DNA from: Candidatus Roizmanbacteria bacterium
Lineage (GTDB): Bacteria; Patescibacteriota; Microgenomatia; UBA1406
DNA: 8,613 nucleotides
Direction of reading: 5' to 3'
Assembly: GCA_024653645.1 (NCBI GenBank)
Contig: JANLHK010000045.1
Coordinates: 1 to 8,613 of the forward strand
In this document: positions 1 to 5,937 of the stretch, piece by piece
How positions within the stretch are numbered: the stretch's first letter is position 1
Layout: the number at the start of each line of letters is the position of its first letter
Program-made: the position numbers and the translations under genes
The notes under the pieces: model-generated
What the model saw: only the letters and a program-made list of their open reading frames with translations
Databases searched by the model: none
What the model was told of the DNA's origin: nothing

Positions 1-560
1 AATCCTGAAAATACAAACCCTTCGATATCAATGCCCAGCATACTGCATACCTTGCGGATATTGTTTAAGGATATGGTACTGGCGGTTACGATATGGGTAT
101 TCACCTCAAGCCGTACCCCATTCATACCAATGGGATTCTTGATTTCACCCTGGCCGTCAACAATGAACTCCTTAGGTAGGACATGGATAATCTCTCGCGT
201 GGTGGCCAGTGACACAGCGCGTGCCGATTCAATGACACGCTCAATATCCTCTTCCTGGATATCGTTGGTCTGATAGTTAACCGCAACTACGCCGTGGGAG
301 TTCAGCGATTGAATATTAGGGCCGCCGACTACGACAATGGCACGGTTAATGCGATTACCAGCCATGCGTTCAGCCTGGGTAATGGATTCTTCCAGTGATT
401 TACTGGCTTCATTGATGTCGATAATCTGGGATTTTTTAATGCCTTTGCTGGGCACGGCTGAGAAGCCGATGATGCGTGGCGCTCCCGTTTCCTTATCAAT
501 AGCAGCGACTGCCGTTCCTATTTTGTCTGATCCTATATCGATTATTGCTATTTGGTCCAT
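1..560 (-). CDS. ftsA: Cell division protein FtsA, N-terminal part (cut by left window edge)
   Basis: Actin-like ATPase that anchors the FtsZ ring to the membrane and recruits later division proteins. I translated this frame by hand: it opens MDQIAIIDIGSDKIGTAV, matching the phosphate-1 strand of the actin fold (usual form LDIGTSKI), and near residues 143-159 it has GMNGVRLEVNTHIVTA, typical of the end of the FtsA-specific 1C (SHS2) domain. About 186 of roughly 400 residues are present; the ATP-binding C-terminal half and the amphipathic membrane helix lie beyond the edge. The ATG is 5 nt after the ftsQ stop with no clear Shine-Dalgarno. It is the last visible gene of the leftward operon; ftsZ would commonly follow, but that is outside the window. 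No frameshift is seen in the visible part. Confidence 0.95.
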   Translation of the reverse strand, partial: MDQIAIIDIGSDKIGTAVAAIDKETGAPRIIGFSAVPSKGIKKSQIIDINEASKSLEESITQAERMAGNRINRAIVVVGGPNIQSLNSHGVVAVNYQTNDIQEEDIERVIESARAVSLATTREIIHVLPKEFIVDGQGEIKNPIGMNGVRLEVNTHIVTASTISLNNIRKVCSMLGIDIEGFVFSG

Positions 561-565
561 ATATA

Positions 566-1240
566 TTACTTGATAAGTATAGGTTTATCATATCGCATGT
601 CCACACGCGATACAGCAATGCCCTCTCGTTTGAGCATTTCTTGTATATTGTGCACTAACTGGCTGTTTTTATCAATGTTCTTTTGGGTTGTCAGGAGGTA
701 CGTGGGGGCATTTGCCGTAAGCTGTAATTCAATCGTGCGAGGACTGGCAATACGAACCTCCTGGGGCCTTTCGTTGTTGTCATTGAGCCGTGCAATGAGT
801 TTCAGTGCATAGGTGATCTCTCTGAACGTAATCGTTGAGCCAATCCGGCGCATATAGGCAGGAATGTCACCGTAGTAGTGGATACGTGGCAATCTCTCAT
901 TGTCTGAATCCGATAACACTTTTCCCTTCGATGAGATGATAAGAGCTGAATTGCTGGCCGTCAGCTGTACAAAGGGTGTTGCAACGGTGGTATGTATCAC
1001 GAGCGTTCCGGGGAATTGCTTGGTTATGGATACTGAGTCAAGGAGAGGATACTGGCGCAGTACCGTATCAACTACATCGCTTGAAGAGAGTAACAAAAGA
1101 TTTTTGCCTTTAAATTGATGGGTGTACGTATCAGTAAGAGGTGGCGTACTGGTAATAGACGTAATGGTGGTCACCTGTAGAAAGGTAATGCCGGCTGCTA
1201 TGGCGATAAGGGCTGCGCTTAAGCTTAGAAATACCCGCAT
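566..1240 (-). CDS. ftsQ: Cell division protein FtsQ (DivIB family), bitopic membrane protein
   Basis: Bitopic divisome protein that, in known bacteria, links FtsA/FtsK to the FtsL-FtsB and FtsW-FtsI synthase complex. The 224 residues fit the family plan: one membrane helix at about 3-22, a POTRA-like domain at about 41-92 (FKGKNLL start, then a helix with VDTVLRQYPLLDSV and the strand GTLVIHTTVATPFVQL), and a C-terminal beta domain ending in VSRVDMRYDKPILIK, which resembles the usual closing strand of FtsQ. The cytoplasmic tail before the helix is only about 2 residues, much shorter than usual. The ATG is 2 nt after the murG TAA without a Shine-Dalgarno site, so reinitiation from murG is likely. 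Sequence identity in this family is always low; the call rests on architecture plus position between murG and ftsA. Confidence 0.88.
   Translation of the reverse strand: MRVFLSLSAALIAIAAGITFLQVTTITSITSTPPLTDTYTHQFKGKNLLLLSSSDVVDTVLRQYPLLDSVSITKQFPGTLVIHTTVATPFVQLTASNSALIISSKGKVLSDSDNERLPRIHYYGDIPAYMRRIGSTITFREITYALKLIARLNDNNERPQEVRIASPRTIELQLTANAPTYLLTTQKNIDKNSQLVHNIQEMLKREGIAVSRVDMRYDKPILIK
576..603 (-). promoter_or_regulatory. Possible internal promoter for ftsA within ftsQ
   Basis: The minus strand has TGGACA (603-598, 5 of 6 to the -35 consensus), a 16-bp spacer and TATACT (581-576, 5 of 6 to the -10), 15 nt before the ftsA ATG. Predicted leader is about 8-9 nt. Both hexamers lie in the last codons of ftsQ (Val-Asp-Met ... 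Pro-Ile-Leu), a conserved protein end, so coincidence is quite possible. A separate ftsA (and ftsZ) promoter near here is common in other dcw clusters. Confidence 0.33.
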
Positions 1241-1242
1241 GG

Positions 1243-2349
1243 TTACGGTTGGGTAATGGCAGTAAGTAGGGTTGCTCCGGAAATAATAAGCGAGTTATAC
1301 GAGCCGAGCTTTTGATAGGCCTGGGCATGTTCTATCCGTGAAGCATAGAGTTTTTCGCACAGCTGCGATAGCGTATCGGCACTGCCGGACTCCTCCATAA
1401 TGATTCCAGCACCTACTTGGGCAATTACCTGTGCATGTTTCCGTTGTTCGTCATTGGGCGCAATGGGCAGGGGTATTAAGATACTGGGAAGGGCATAGTG
1501 CACGAGCAAAAAGAAGGTGTTTGCGCCGCTTCTGGTGACACACAGATCAGCAGTATCCATAAAAAAAGCAATTTCTTGAGGAAGTAGTTGTTTAACGGGG
1601 TAATAGTTGTCTGACTGATAGGGTTGCAATTGCTCATAATCATTATAAATACTTGATCCAATTTGATGAACAATTTGGTACTTCTGAATTAATATGTCAA
1701 TATCTTTCCTAAATAATTCGTTTATATTATGAGCACCACTACTACCTCCTATGATCAATAATAATGGTCTATTATTATTTCGATTAAACCAAGCGGGTGC
1801 CTGTGGTTTGAAAAAAGCGCTGTGATAGGGATTGCCAATGAGCCGTGTTTTTTCATGGGGAAACCATTGTGCTGCTTCAGGGAAGGCAAGGTACACTTTT
1901 CGTGAAAAACGCATGAGAAATTGGTTTGCCTTACCCGGTGCAATAGTTTGTTCATGTAAGTAGATTGGTATACGCAGGATCCAACCCGCAACACAAACAG
2001 GGATTGCCAGATAGCCCCCAAATGAAATAATATACTCAGGTCTTTTGATGCTAAAGTATTTCAGGGCACTAAAAAAACTGATGAAAAAATTCTGAATAAC
2101 GCTCATATTCAATCGCGCGCCGGGTATGGAAATAAAGGTTACTTGGGGGTTTGGTCCTATCAAACTATGTTCTATCGTTGGCGATTGGCCCTCAGAGAAT
2201 GCCTGCGTACGCCCAAAAAATTGTACAAAATTACCCGCTGCCTCAAGTGCCTCCACCACTGCATACGCCGGTGAAAAATGTCCTCCGGTCAGGGCAACGG
2301 TTCGCTTATCGGCGGTGTCGCCTGCTGGTGCTGGTTCGTTGTTGCTCAT
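1243..2349 (-). CDS. murG: MurG-type UDP-GlcNAc:lipid I N-acetylglucosaminyltransferase
   Basis: Peripheral GT-B enzyme (GT28) that adds GlcNAc to lipid I, making lipid II at the inner membrane face. The 368 residues carry the family landmarks: glycine loop 1 as TGGHFSPA (21-28) with the probable catalytic His24; SFGGY (109-113); HEQTIAPGKANQ (133-143, usual form HEQNAVPGxxNR); glycine loop 2 GGSSGAHNIN (201-210); and the nucleotide-site stretch TRSGANT (272-278) followed by IPLPIAPNDEQRKHA. Departures: the first two glycines of GGTGGH are replaced by Ala-Leu, and the Glu that contacts UDP ribose in E. coli MurG (E269) aligns by eye with Leu281. The ATG lies 44 nt inside ftsW and is the only ordinary start before loop 1; no Shine-Dalgarno is visible. 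A stretch around residues 183-243 is markedly AT-rich. Context makes MurG much more likely than another GT28 enzyme. Confidence 0.92.
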   Translation of the reverse strand: MSNNEPAPAGDTADKRTVALTGGHFSPAYAVVEALEAAGNFVQFFGRTQAFSEGQSPTIEHSLIGPNPQVTFISIPGARLNMSVIQNFFISFFSALKYFSIKRPEYIISFGGYLAIPVCVAGWILRIPIYLHEQTIAPGKANQFLMRFSRKVYLAFPEAAQWFPHEKTRLIGNPYHSAFFKPQAPAWFNRNNNRPLLLIIGGSSGAHNINELFRKDIDILIQKYQIVHQIGSSIYNDYEQLQPYQSDNYYPVKQLLPQEIAFFMDTADLCVTRSGANTFFLLVHYALPSILIPLPIAPNDEQRKHAQVIAQVGAGIIMEESGSADTLSQLCEKLYASRIEHAQAYQKLGSYNSLIISGATLLTAITQP

Positions 2350-3415
2350 GATTGAGGTAAATGTTAATGGCTATACCAAACAGTGCGTAATAGGTTAGGA
2401 GCGATGATCCTCCGTAGGAGAGGAATGGCAAGGGAATACCGGTCAGTGGTATGAGTTGTACCATTGCTCCTAAGTTTACCAAGACTTGTACGCCAAACAA
2501 AAAGAATACACCGGCGCCCAGTAAAAACCCTAAGCGATCTTTGGCAGTAAACAGGTTGCGATACAGTAAAAACAGTATGGTGATATATACGATAATAATG
2601 AGGGTGCCGCCGATAAATCCGAAGTTTTCACCGATAATGGCAAAGATTGAATCAGTATGCGCCTCAGGCAGAAACTGAAATTTCTGTTTTGAAGCGCCAA
2701 AGCCGGTGCCGAAGAGGCCCCCGAGCGACAATGAGGTGTTCACCTGCGAAATGTGATAGCCGATTCCCTGTGGATCAAGTGAGGGGTTCAGAAACGTCAT
2801 AATACGACGCATGCGATAAGCAGACGTTAAGGCAAGTGCCAGCGCGGCAGCGGCTCCTGCAGGAATGAGAAAGAGGATATGTTGCAGGGGCGCCCCTGAA
2901 ATAATGTATAAAAATAAGGCAGAGCTGCCCAGTAACGCGGCCGTTCCCAGATTGGGTTGAAACATGACCAGCGCAATGATACATCCGGTCAGAATCAGGA
3001 ACGCAAAAAATCGGTCCCGTTCCTTATAACTGAACCAGGCCGATAGGTACACAATGAGGCTCAGTTTGGTCATTTCTGAGGGTTGTATGGTGATGGGCCC
3101 CAGACGCAGCCAGCGTTTGGCTCCCAACACATTGGTATATAAGCCCGGAACAAACACCAGTAGCAGTAATATAAGGTTACCGATCAGAAGGGGAAGCGCC
3201 AGTTGGTACAAACGGTGGTAGTCAAACTTTGAAAAGAAAGCAAGTACGATGAGGGACAGGAAAAACCATACGACCTGGTTTTTTACAAAGTAGAGCGAAT
3301 CACCATAAACCCGAGCCGCGGTAATGGATGAGGCCTCGTAAATCATAAAGATACCCATAAGGGTCAGTAAAATGGGAAGCAGAAACAGCAGTTGCAGATG
3401 TGTTTTGGGATTCAT
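2306..3415 (-). CDS. ftsW: FtsW, SEDS-family septal peptidoglycan glycosyltransferase
   Basis: Polytopic SEDS polymerase that joins lipid II into glycan strands at the septum, normally with FtsI (class B PBP). The 369 residues are almost wholly hydrophobic, with about ten predicted membrane helices. Signatures: GAKRWLRLGPITIQPSEMTK (98-117), QPNLGTAALL (153-162), PSLDPQGIGYH (211-221), LPEAHTDSIFAIIGENFGF (249-267) and PLTGIPLPFLSYGGSS (323-338). Asp255 in EAHTD is the position of the catalytic aspartate known in RodA and FtsW. Motifs alone do not separate FtsW from RodA; the place between mraY and murG favours FtsW. The ATG is preceded by AGGAG at 3 nt, the only Shine-Dalgarno-like site I found at a start in this operon. 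The basic C-terminal tail (RTSTSRRHRR) is encoded where the gene overlaps murG. Its partner FtsI is not in the window. Confidence 0.95.
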   Translation of the reverse strand: MNPKTHLQLLFLLPILLTLMGIFMIYEASSITAARVYGDSLYFVKNQVVWFFLSLIVLAFFSKFDYHRLYQLALPLLIGNLILLLLVFVPGLYTNVLGAKRWLRLGPITIQPSEMTKLSLIVYLSAWFSYKERDRFFAFLILTGCIIALVMFQPNLGTAALLGSSALFLYIISGAPLQHILFLIPAGAAAALALALTSAYRMRRIMTFLNPSLDPQGIGYHISQVNTSLSLGGLFGTGFGASKQKFQFLPEAHTDSIFAIIGENFGFIGGTLIIIVYITILFLLYRNLFTAKDRLGFLLGAGVFFLFGVQVLVNLGAMVQLIPLTGIPLPFLSYGGSSLLTYYALFGIAINIYLNHEQQRTSTSRRHRR

Positions 3416-3418
3416 ACA

Positions 3419-3423
3419 CTCCT
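3419..3423 (-). promoter_or_regulatory. Candidate Shine-Dalgarno site of ftsW
   Basis: The minus strand reads AGGAG, then TGT, then ATG. The core is a good match to the anti-Shine-Dalgarno, but a 3-nt spacer is shorter than the usual 5-9 nt. It stands out because none of the other starts in the window has a recognisable site. The ftsW start is also the only internal junction of the operon with a gap as large as 19 nt, which may be why it needs its own signal. Confidence 0.5.
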
Positions 3424-3434
3424 ATAAGTGTAGC

Positions 3435-4475
3435 CTATTTCAGGAACGCAATCCAGAGGCCGAACACTGAACAGATGATGGTGATGAGCCAAAAACGGAA
3501 AACAATCTTAGATTCGTGCCAGCCTTTTAACTGGAGATATAAATGAATGGGTGCAACGGGAAAGAATTTCTTCTTAAGCAAGTGTTTGCTGGTCAGTTGT
3601 ACCAAAGATGATCCTGCTTCGATAACAAATATGAAGCCGATAATGGGAAGCAGTAATGGCTTACCCAGCAGCAGCCCGATAACGGCAAATACGGCTCCGA
3701 ATGACAAGGCGCCCGTGTCACCCAGAAAAATACGGGCAGGGTATACATTAAAGTAGAGGAACGTGATGAGGCCGCCAATCCAGATGGCCATAAACATAGA
3801 AAGGATGGTGTCCAGAATAGCGTATGAAATCATCCACAGGGTAAACAGGGCAACGAGCAAGACACCGCTGGCTAACCCATCAAGTCCGTCAGTAATGTTA
3901 AAAGCGTTGGTAAAGGCCACAATAGTAAACAGGGCCAGTGGTATGTACCATAGTCCCAGCTGCACGGTACCCAAAAAGGGAATGTTAATAAAGTCGATAC
4001 CGAGCCATACATAGATCCACACGCTGATAATAAAAGCCAGGAGCAGCTGAATGATCAGCTTGTGACGCAGCCGGAGTCCGTAAAATTCCTGTTTTTTCGT
4101 TCCAAATGTTTTTTTAATGTCATCGTACAGGCCCAACAGTGAAAATGATATCAGTGAAAATAGCACAATCACACTTTCTTTAATGGCGCTGGTAAATACC
4201 GATGAAATGGGCACGCCGAAAAGGTAAAACAGGAACAAAAAGAGAATGAGCAGAACGGTGGTGGTACACACAACCAAAAAACCTCCCCCAACCGGCACGC
4301 CGGCTTTCTTTTTGTGAAAGAAGTCAAACACCGAGGTCAGTCTGCCGAACGGATCTTTGGTTTGCTGCTGTTGGCGTTGGAATTTCAGTTTATAGAGGAA
4401 ATTAATGTAGGGAATCATGAGAAATGAATTCACAAAAAATGAAAAGAGCAGAATACCTAAGTATAACGAGGTCAT
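3435..4475 (-). CDS. mraY: Phospho-MurNAc-pentapeptide transferase MraY (divergent)
   Basis: Integral membrane enzyme that moves phospho-MurNAc-pentapeptide from the UDP precursor to undecaprenyl phosphate, forming lipid I. The 346 residues have about ten membrane helices and the family motifs: GLYDDIKKTFG (115-125) with the Asp118-Asp119 pair; NAFNITDGLDGLASG (190-204); PARIFLGDTGALSFG (246-260), where Asp253 matches the essential Asp267 of E. coli; and a late loop FFPVAPIHLYLQLKGW (304-319) followed by IVFRFW. Two motifs are degraded: the usual KxGTPTMGG is KAGVPVGGG (58-65), and the MraY HHH triad is His311-Leu-Tyr. A WecA/TagO-like transferase is a weaker alternative; the KGWxES...RFW ending and the operon favour MraY. 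The start overlaps the dgkA stop as ATGA. A run of glutamines lies at 36-38 in the first cytoplasmic loop. Confidence 0.88.
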   Translation of the reverse strand: MTSLYLGILLFSFFVNSFLMIPYINFLYKLKFQRQQQQTKDPFGRLTSVFDFFHKKKAGVPVGGGFLVVCTTTVLLILFLFLFYLFGVPISSVFTSAIKESVIVLFSLISFSLLGLYDDIKKTFGTKKQEFYGLRLRHKLIIQLLLAFIISVWIYVWLGIDFINIPFLGTVQLGLWYIPLALFTIVAFTNAFNITDGLDGLASGVLLVALFTLWMISYAILDTILSMFMAIWIGGLITFLYFNVYPARIFLGDTGALSFGAVFAVIGLLLGKPLLLPIIGFIFVIEAGSSLVQLTSKHLLKKKFFPVAPIHLYLQLKGWHESKIVFRFWLITIICSVFGLWIAFLK

Positions 4476-4861
4476 ATGAGCTTAGGCATAAATATAACGG
4501 TGCCGACGATAGCAGCATACACGCTGGCAATCAGCACCGCGGCTGCTCCGGTATCCTTGGCTCGTTTAATGTAGGTGCTGTATGACTGTGTAATAGCATC
4601 GGTTGTTTGTTCAATACTGGTGTTCAGTAATTCTGTGGTTAAGACCACGGCGATGGCACTGGCAATAAAGAGCCATTCGATGGTGCTGATGTGAATTGAG
4701 ACGCCCATAACTATGGCGATAATCGCAATGGTAAGCTGAATTTTAAGATTAATTTGGTCGCCGCATGCCCAGAGGAGTCCGCGCAGGGCGTGCGTAATGC
4801 CGACGCTTTTGTTCTTCTGAATAGGAGGTTGCATGTCGTGTCCCAAAAGATCGTTAGACAT
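4472..4861 (-). CDS. dgkA: DgkA-family lipid kinase, probably undecaprenol kinase
   Basis: Small membrane kinase of the prokaryotic diacylglycerol kinase family. In many Gram-positive-like bacteria the same fold phosphorylates undecaprenol, which would feed carrier lipid to MraY, the next gene. The 129 residues have three hydrophobic helices (about 42-58, 62-78 and 103-126) and the signature ELLNTSIEQTTD (77-88), with Glu77, Asn80, Glu84 and Asp88 plus Asp103 in AKDTGAAAVLIAS; these match E. coli DgkA Glu69, Asn72, Glu76, Asp80 and Asp95 at a constant offset of 8. The first ATG overlaps yvcK by 8 nt and sits 6 nt after an extended -10 box, which supports it; a second ATG at residue 10 would also leave a complete family domain. 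Undecaprenol rather than diacylglycerol as substrate is inferred from the operon. Confidence 0.9.
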   Translation of the reverse strand: MSNDLLGHDMQPPIQKNKSVGITHALRGLLWACGDQINLKIQLTIAIIAIVMGVSIHISTIEWLFIASAIAVVLTTELLNTSIEQTTDAITQSYSTYIKRAKDTGAAAVLIASVYAAIVGTVIFMPKLI

Positions 4862-5861
4862 GGATTAATTGTAACAGAGTTTTTGCAAGACGATGGGGAT
4901 CATGACGAACCATGGAGCGGGCAACATCAGACGCGCTTATCACCGGCCGGTTGGGGGACAAGAGATCGCCGGTTATGATACGCATATCGTGAGCTGGTTG
5001 GGAGATATCATTGATAATGGGAGTTTCTCCATGTTCTTTATAGTAGGTGAGCTGTTCGTGGGGGACGGGAGTGCTGTTGATGATAATGGTATCGAATGGA
5101 CGTTCGCCCAGGTAGGGTTTAAAGGCATCAATATATTGCTGTAGGGTGTAGTTGTCGGTTTGTCCCTTTTTATTCATAAGATTGGCAATGTATATTTTGT
5201 GGGCATGGCTGTTTTGATACGCCGTTGCGACTTCGGGGAAGAGGAAATTGGGCAAAATGCTCGTGTATATATCACCGGGCCCAACCACAATGACATCAGC
5301 CTCAAGCAGCTTCTGTGCTGCCTCAGGATTCGGTTCGACATTTTCTTCTAAGGCAATACGGACAATGGGTGCGCGTTCGTCCTGTTCATCAATGAGCCGT
5401 TCGCCGTGAATGACCGTTCCATCGGTCAGATGTGCCACAATATTGGCTTGTTTAAGGGTAACGGGGATAACCGATCCTTGGGTTTGCAGCACCTCTTGGG
5501 CCATGTAGAGGGCTTTTTGAAAGCTTCCGCTGATGCGCTCAAGCGCAGCTAGAAAGATATTACCGAAATTATGTCCCCTGAAATCGCCCTCCTCAAACCG
5601 GTAGAGGAACAGCTTGCGCCACAGCTCATCCGAATCAGACAATGCAACGAGCGCCTGGCGTATATCGCCGGGTGGCAGTACACCATACTGGTCACGAAGC
5701 CTGCCCGTGCTGCCACCGCTGTCCATCATAGTGACAATAGCGGTAATAGCGAGTCCTAAAGGATTTTTAGCGTTGGAAGCAGCTGATTTCAAGCCCGATA
5801 AAACGACGAAGGTTCCGGTACCTCCTCCGATGACAACTACCTGAGATTTTTTACCGGCCAT
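4854..5861 (-). CDS. yvcK: YvcK/CofD-like protein, UDP-sugar-linked cell-shape and carbon-flux factor
   Basis: Cytoplasmic Rossmann-like protein of the CofD family. YvcK homologues are needed for growth on gluconeogenic carbon and for normal shape, and some bind UDP-sugars such as UDP-GlcNAc. Numbered from the chosen start, the 335 residues show VVVIGGGTGTF (8-18), AIVTMMDSGGSTGRLR (about 40-55), GVLPPGDIRQALVALSD, RGHNFGNIFLAALERISG, VVGPGDIYTSILPNFL and YIANLMNKKGQTDNYT, all in family order, so it is full length. I start it at MAGKKSQ: the glycine-rich strand then begins near residue 8 as is typical, and an extended -10 box lies 7 nt upstream. A longer frame from a TTG at 5927 would add 22 unconserved residues. 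As first gene of a lipid II/divisome operon it fits a peptidoglycan role better than the F420 pathway of true CofD, whose partners are not seen here. Confidence 0.93.
   Translation of the reverse strand: MAGKKSQVVVIGGGTGTFVVLSGLKSAASNAKNPLGLAITAIVTMMDSGGSTGRLRDQYGVLPPGDIRQALVALSDSDELWRKLFLYRFEEGDFRGHNFGNIFLAALERISGSFQKALYMAQEVLQTQGSVIPVTLKQANIVAHLTDGTVIHGERLIDEQDERAPIVRIALEENVEPNPEAAQKLLEADVIVVGPGDIYTSILPNFLFPEVATAYQNSHAHKIYIANLMNKKGQTDNYTLQQYIDAFKPYLGERPFDTIIINSTPVPHEQLTYYKEHGETPIINDISQPAHDMRIITGDLLSPNRPVISASDVARSMVRHDPHRLAKTLLQLIHV
4868..4876 (-). promoter_or_regulatory. Candidate extended -10 promoter of dgkA, inside the end of yvcK
   Basis: The minus strand reads TGTTACAAT, then TAATCC, then the dgkA ATG. 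It is the same TGnTACAAT box found before yvcK and topA, at the spacing expected if transcription starts on the A of the ATG. No good -35 hexamer is visible 16-18 bp upstream, as is common for extended -10 promoters. It lies within the last codons of yvcK (Leu-Leu-Gln-Leu), so chance from coding is possible; the exact spacing argues against that. It would let dgkA-mraY-ftsW and the rest be expressed apart from yvcK. Confidence 0.5.
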
Positions 5862-5868
5862 AGGAGGT

Positions 5869-5877
5869 ATTGTAGCA
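5869..5877 (-). promoter_or_regulatory. Candidate extended -10 promoter of the yvcK-ftsA operon
   Basis: The minus strand reads TGCTACAAT followed by 7 nt (ACCTCCT) and the yvcK ATG. TACAAT matches the sigma-70 -10 box at 5 of 6 positions, with the TGn extension. The best -35 with a 17-bp spacer, TTATTT, is poor. A start site about 7 nt past the -10 would put +1 at or one base before the ATG, giving a leaderless message. This lies in the 76-bp divergent gap shared with rplU and is the most likely main promoter of the cell-wall operon. Confidence 0.58.
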
Positions 5878-5899
5878 AATCCGGCCCGGCTAAATAACT

Positions 5900-5928
5900 T
5901 TGCGATTTTACACGTGGTAGTATACAAT
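5900..5928 (+). promoter_or_regulatory. Candidate sigma-70 promoter of rplU-rpmA
   Basis: A -35 hexamer TTGCGA (5900-5905, 4 of 6 to TTGACA) and a -10 TACAAT (5923-5928, 5 of 6) are separated by exactly 17 bp. The rplU ATG follows 9 nt after the -10, so the predicted 5' leader is only about 2-3 nt. There is no room for an L21-type autoregulatory leader or a Shine-Dalgarno site. The box sits in the divergent gap with yvcK, and the two polymerase footprints would be adjacent or partly overlapping. Confidence 0.62.
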
Positions 5929-5937
5929 AGTCATTCT

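Noticed and set aside
1642..1647. Perfect TATAAT on the minus strand inside murG
   Set aside because: It lies in the AT-rich patch, has no good -35 or TG extension, and no gene start follows in a sensible frame.
2126..2398. Plus-strand open frames opposite murG and ftsW (and similar antisense frames elsewhere)
   Set aside because: They lie opposite strongly conserved genes, give low-complexity proteins with no recognisable motif, and have no start signals.
2410..2420. CTCC-GTA-GGAG inverted repeat
   Set aside because: It is explained by the conserved SYGGSS codons of FtsW and has no T tract or fitting position for a regulatory hairpin.
2306..3415. RodA instead of FtsW
   Set aside because: The SEDS motifs do not decide, but the position between mraY and murG with ftsQ-ftsA downstream strongly favours FtsW.
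5862..5927. Longer YvcK starting from a TTG at 5927
   Set aside because: The extra 22 residues resemble nothing in the family, the start is TTG, and the stretch contains the extended -10 box placed exactly before the ATG at 5861.
5914..5937. Longer L21 starting from a GTG at 5914
   Set aside because: L21 normally begins a few residues before the AVILTGGKQY segment; the added codons run through the predicted -10 box TACAAT.
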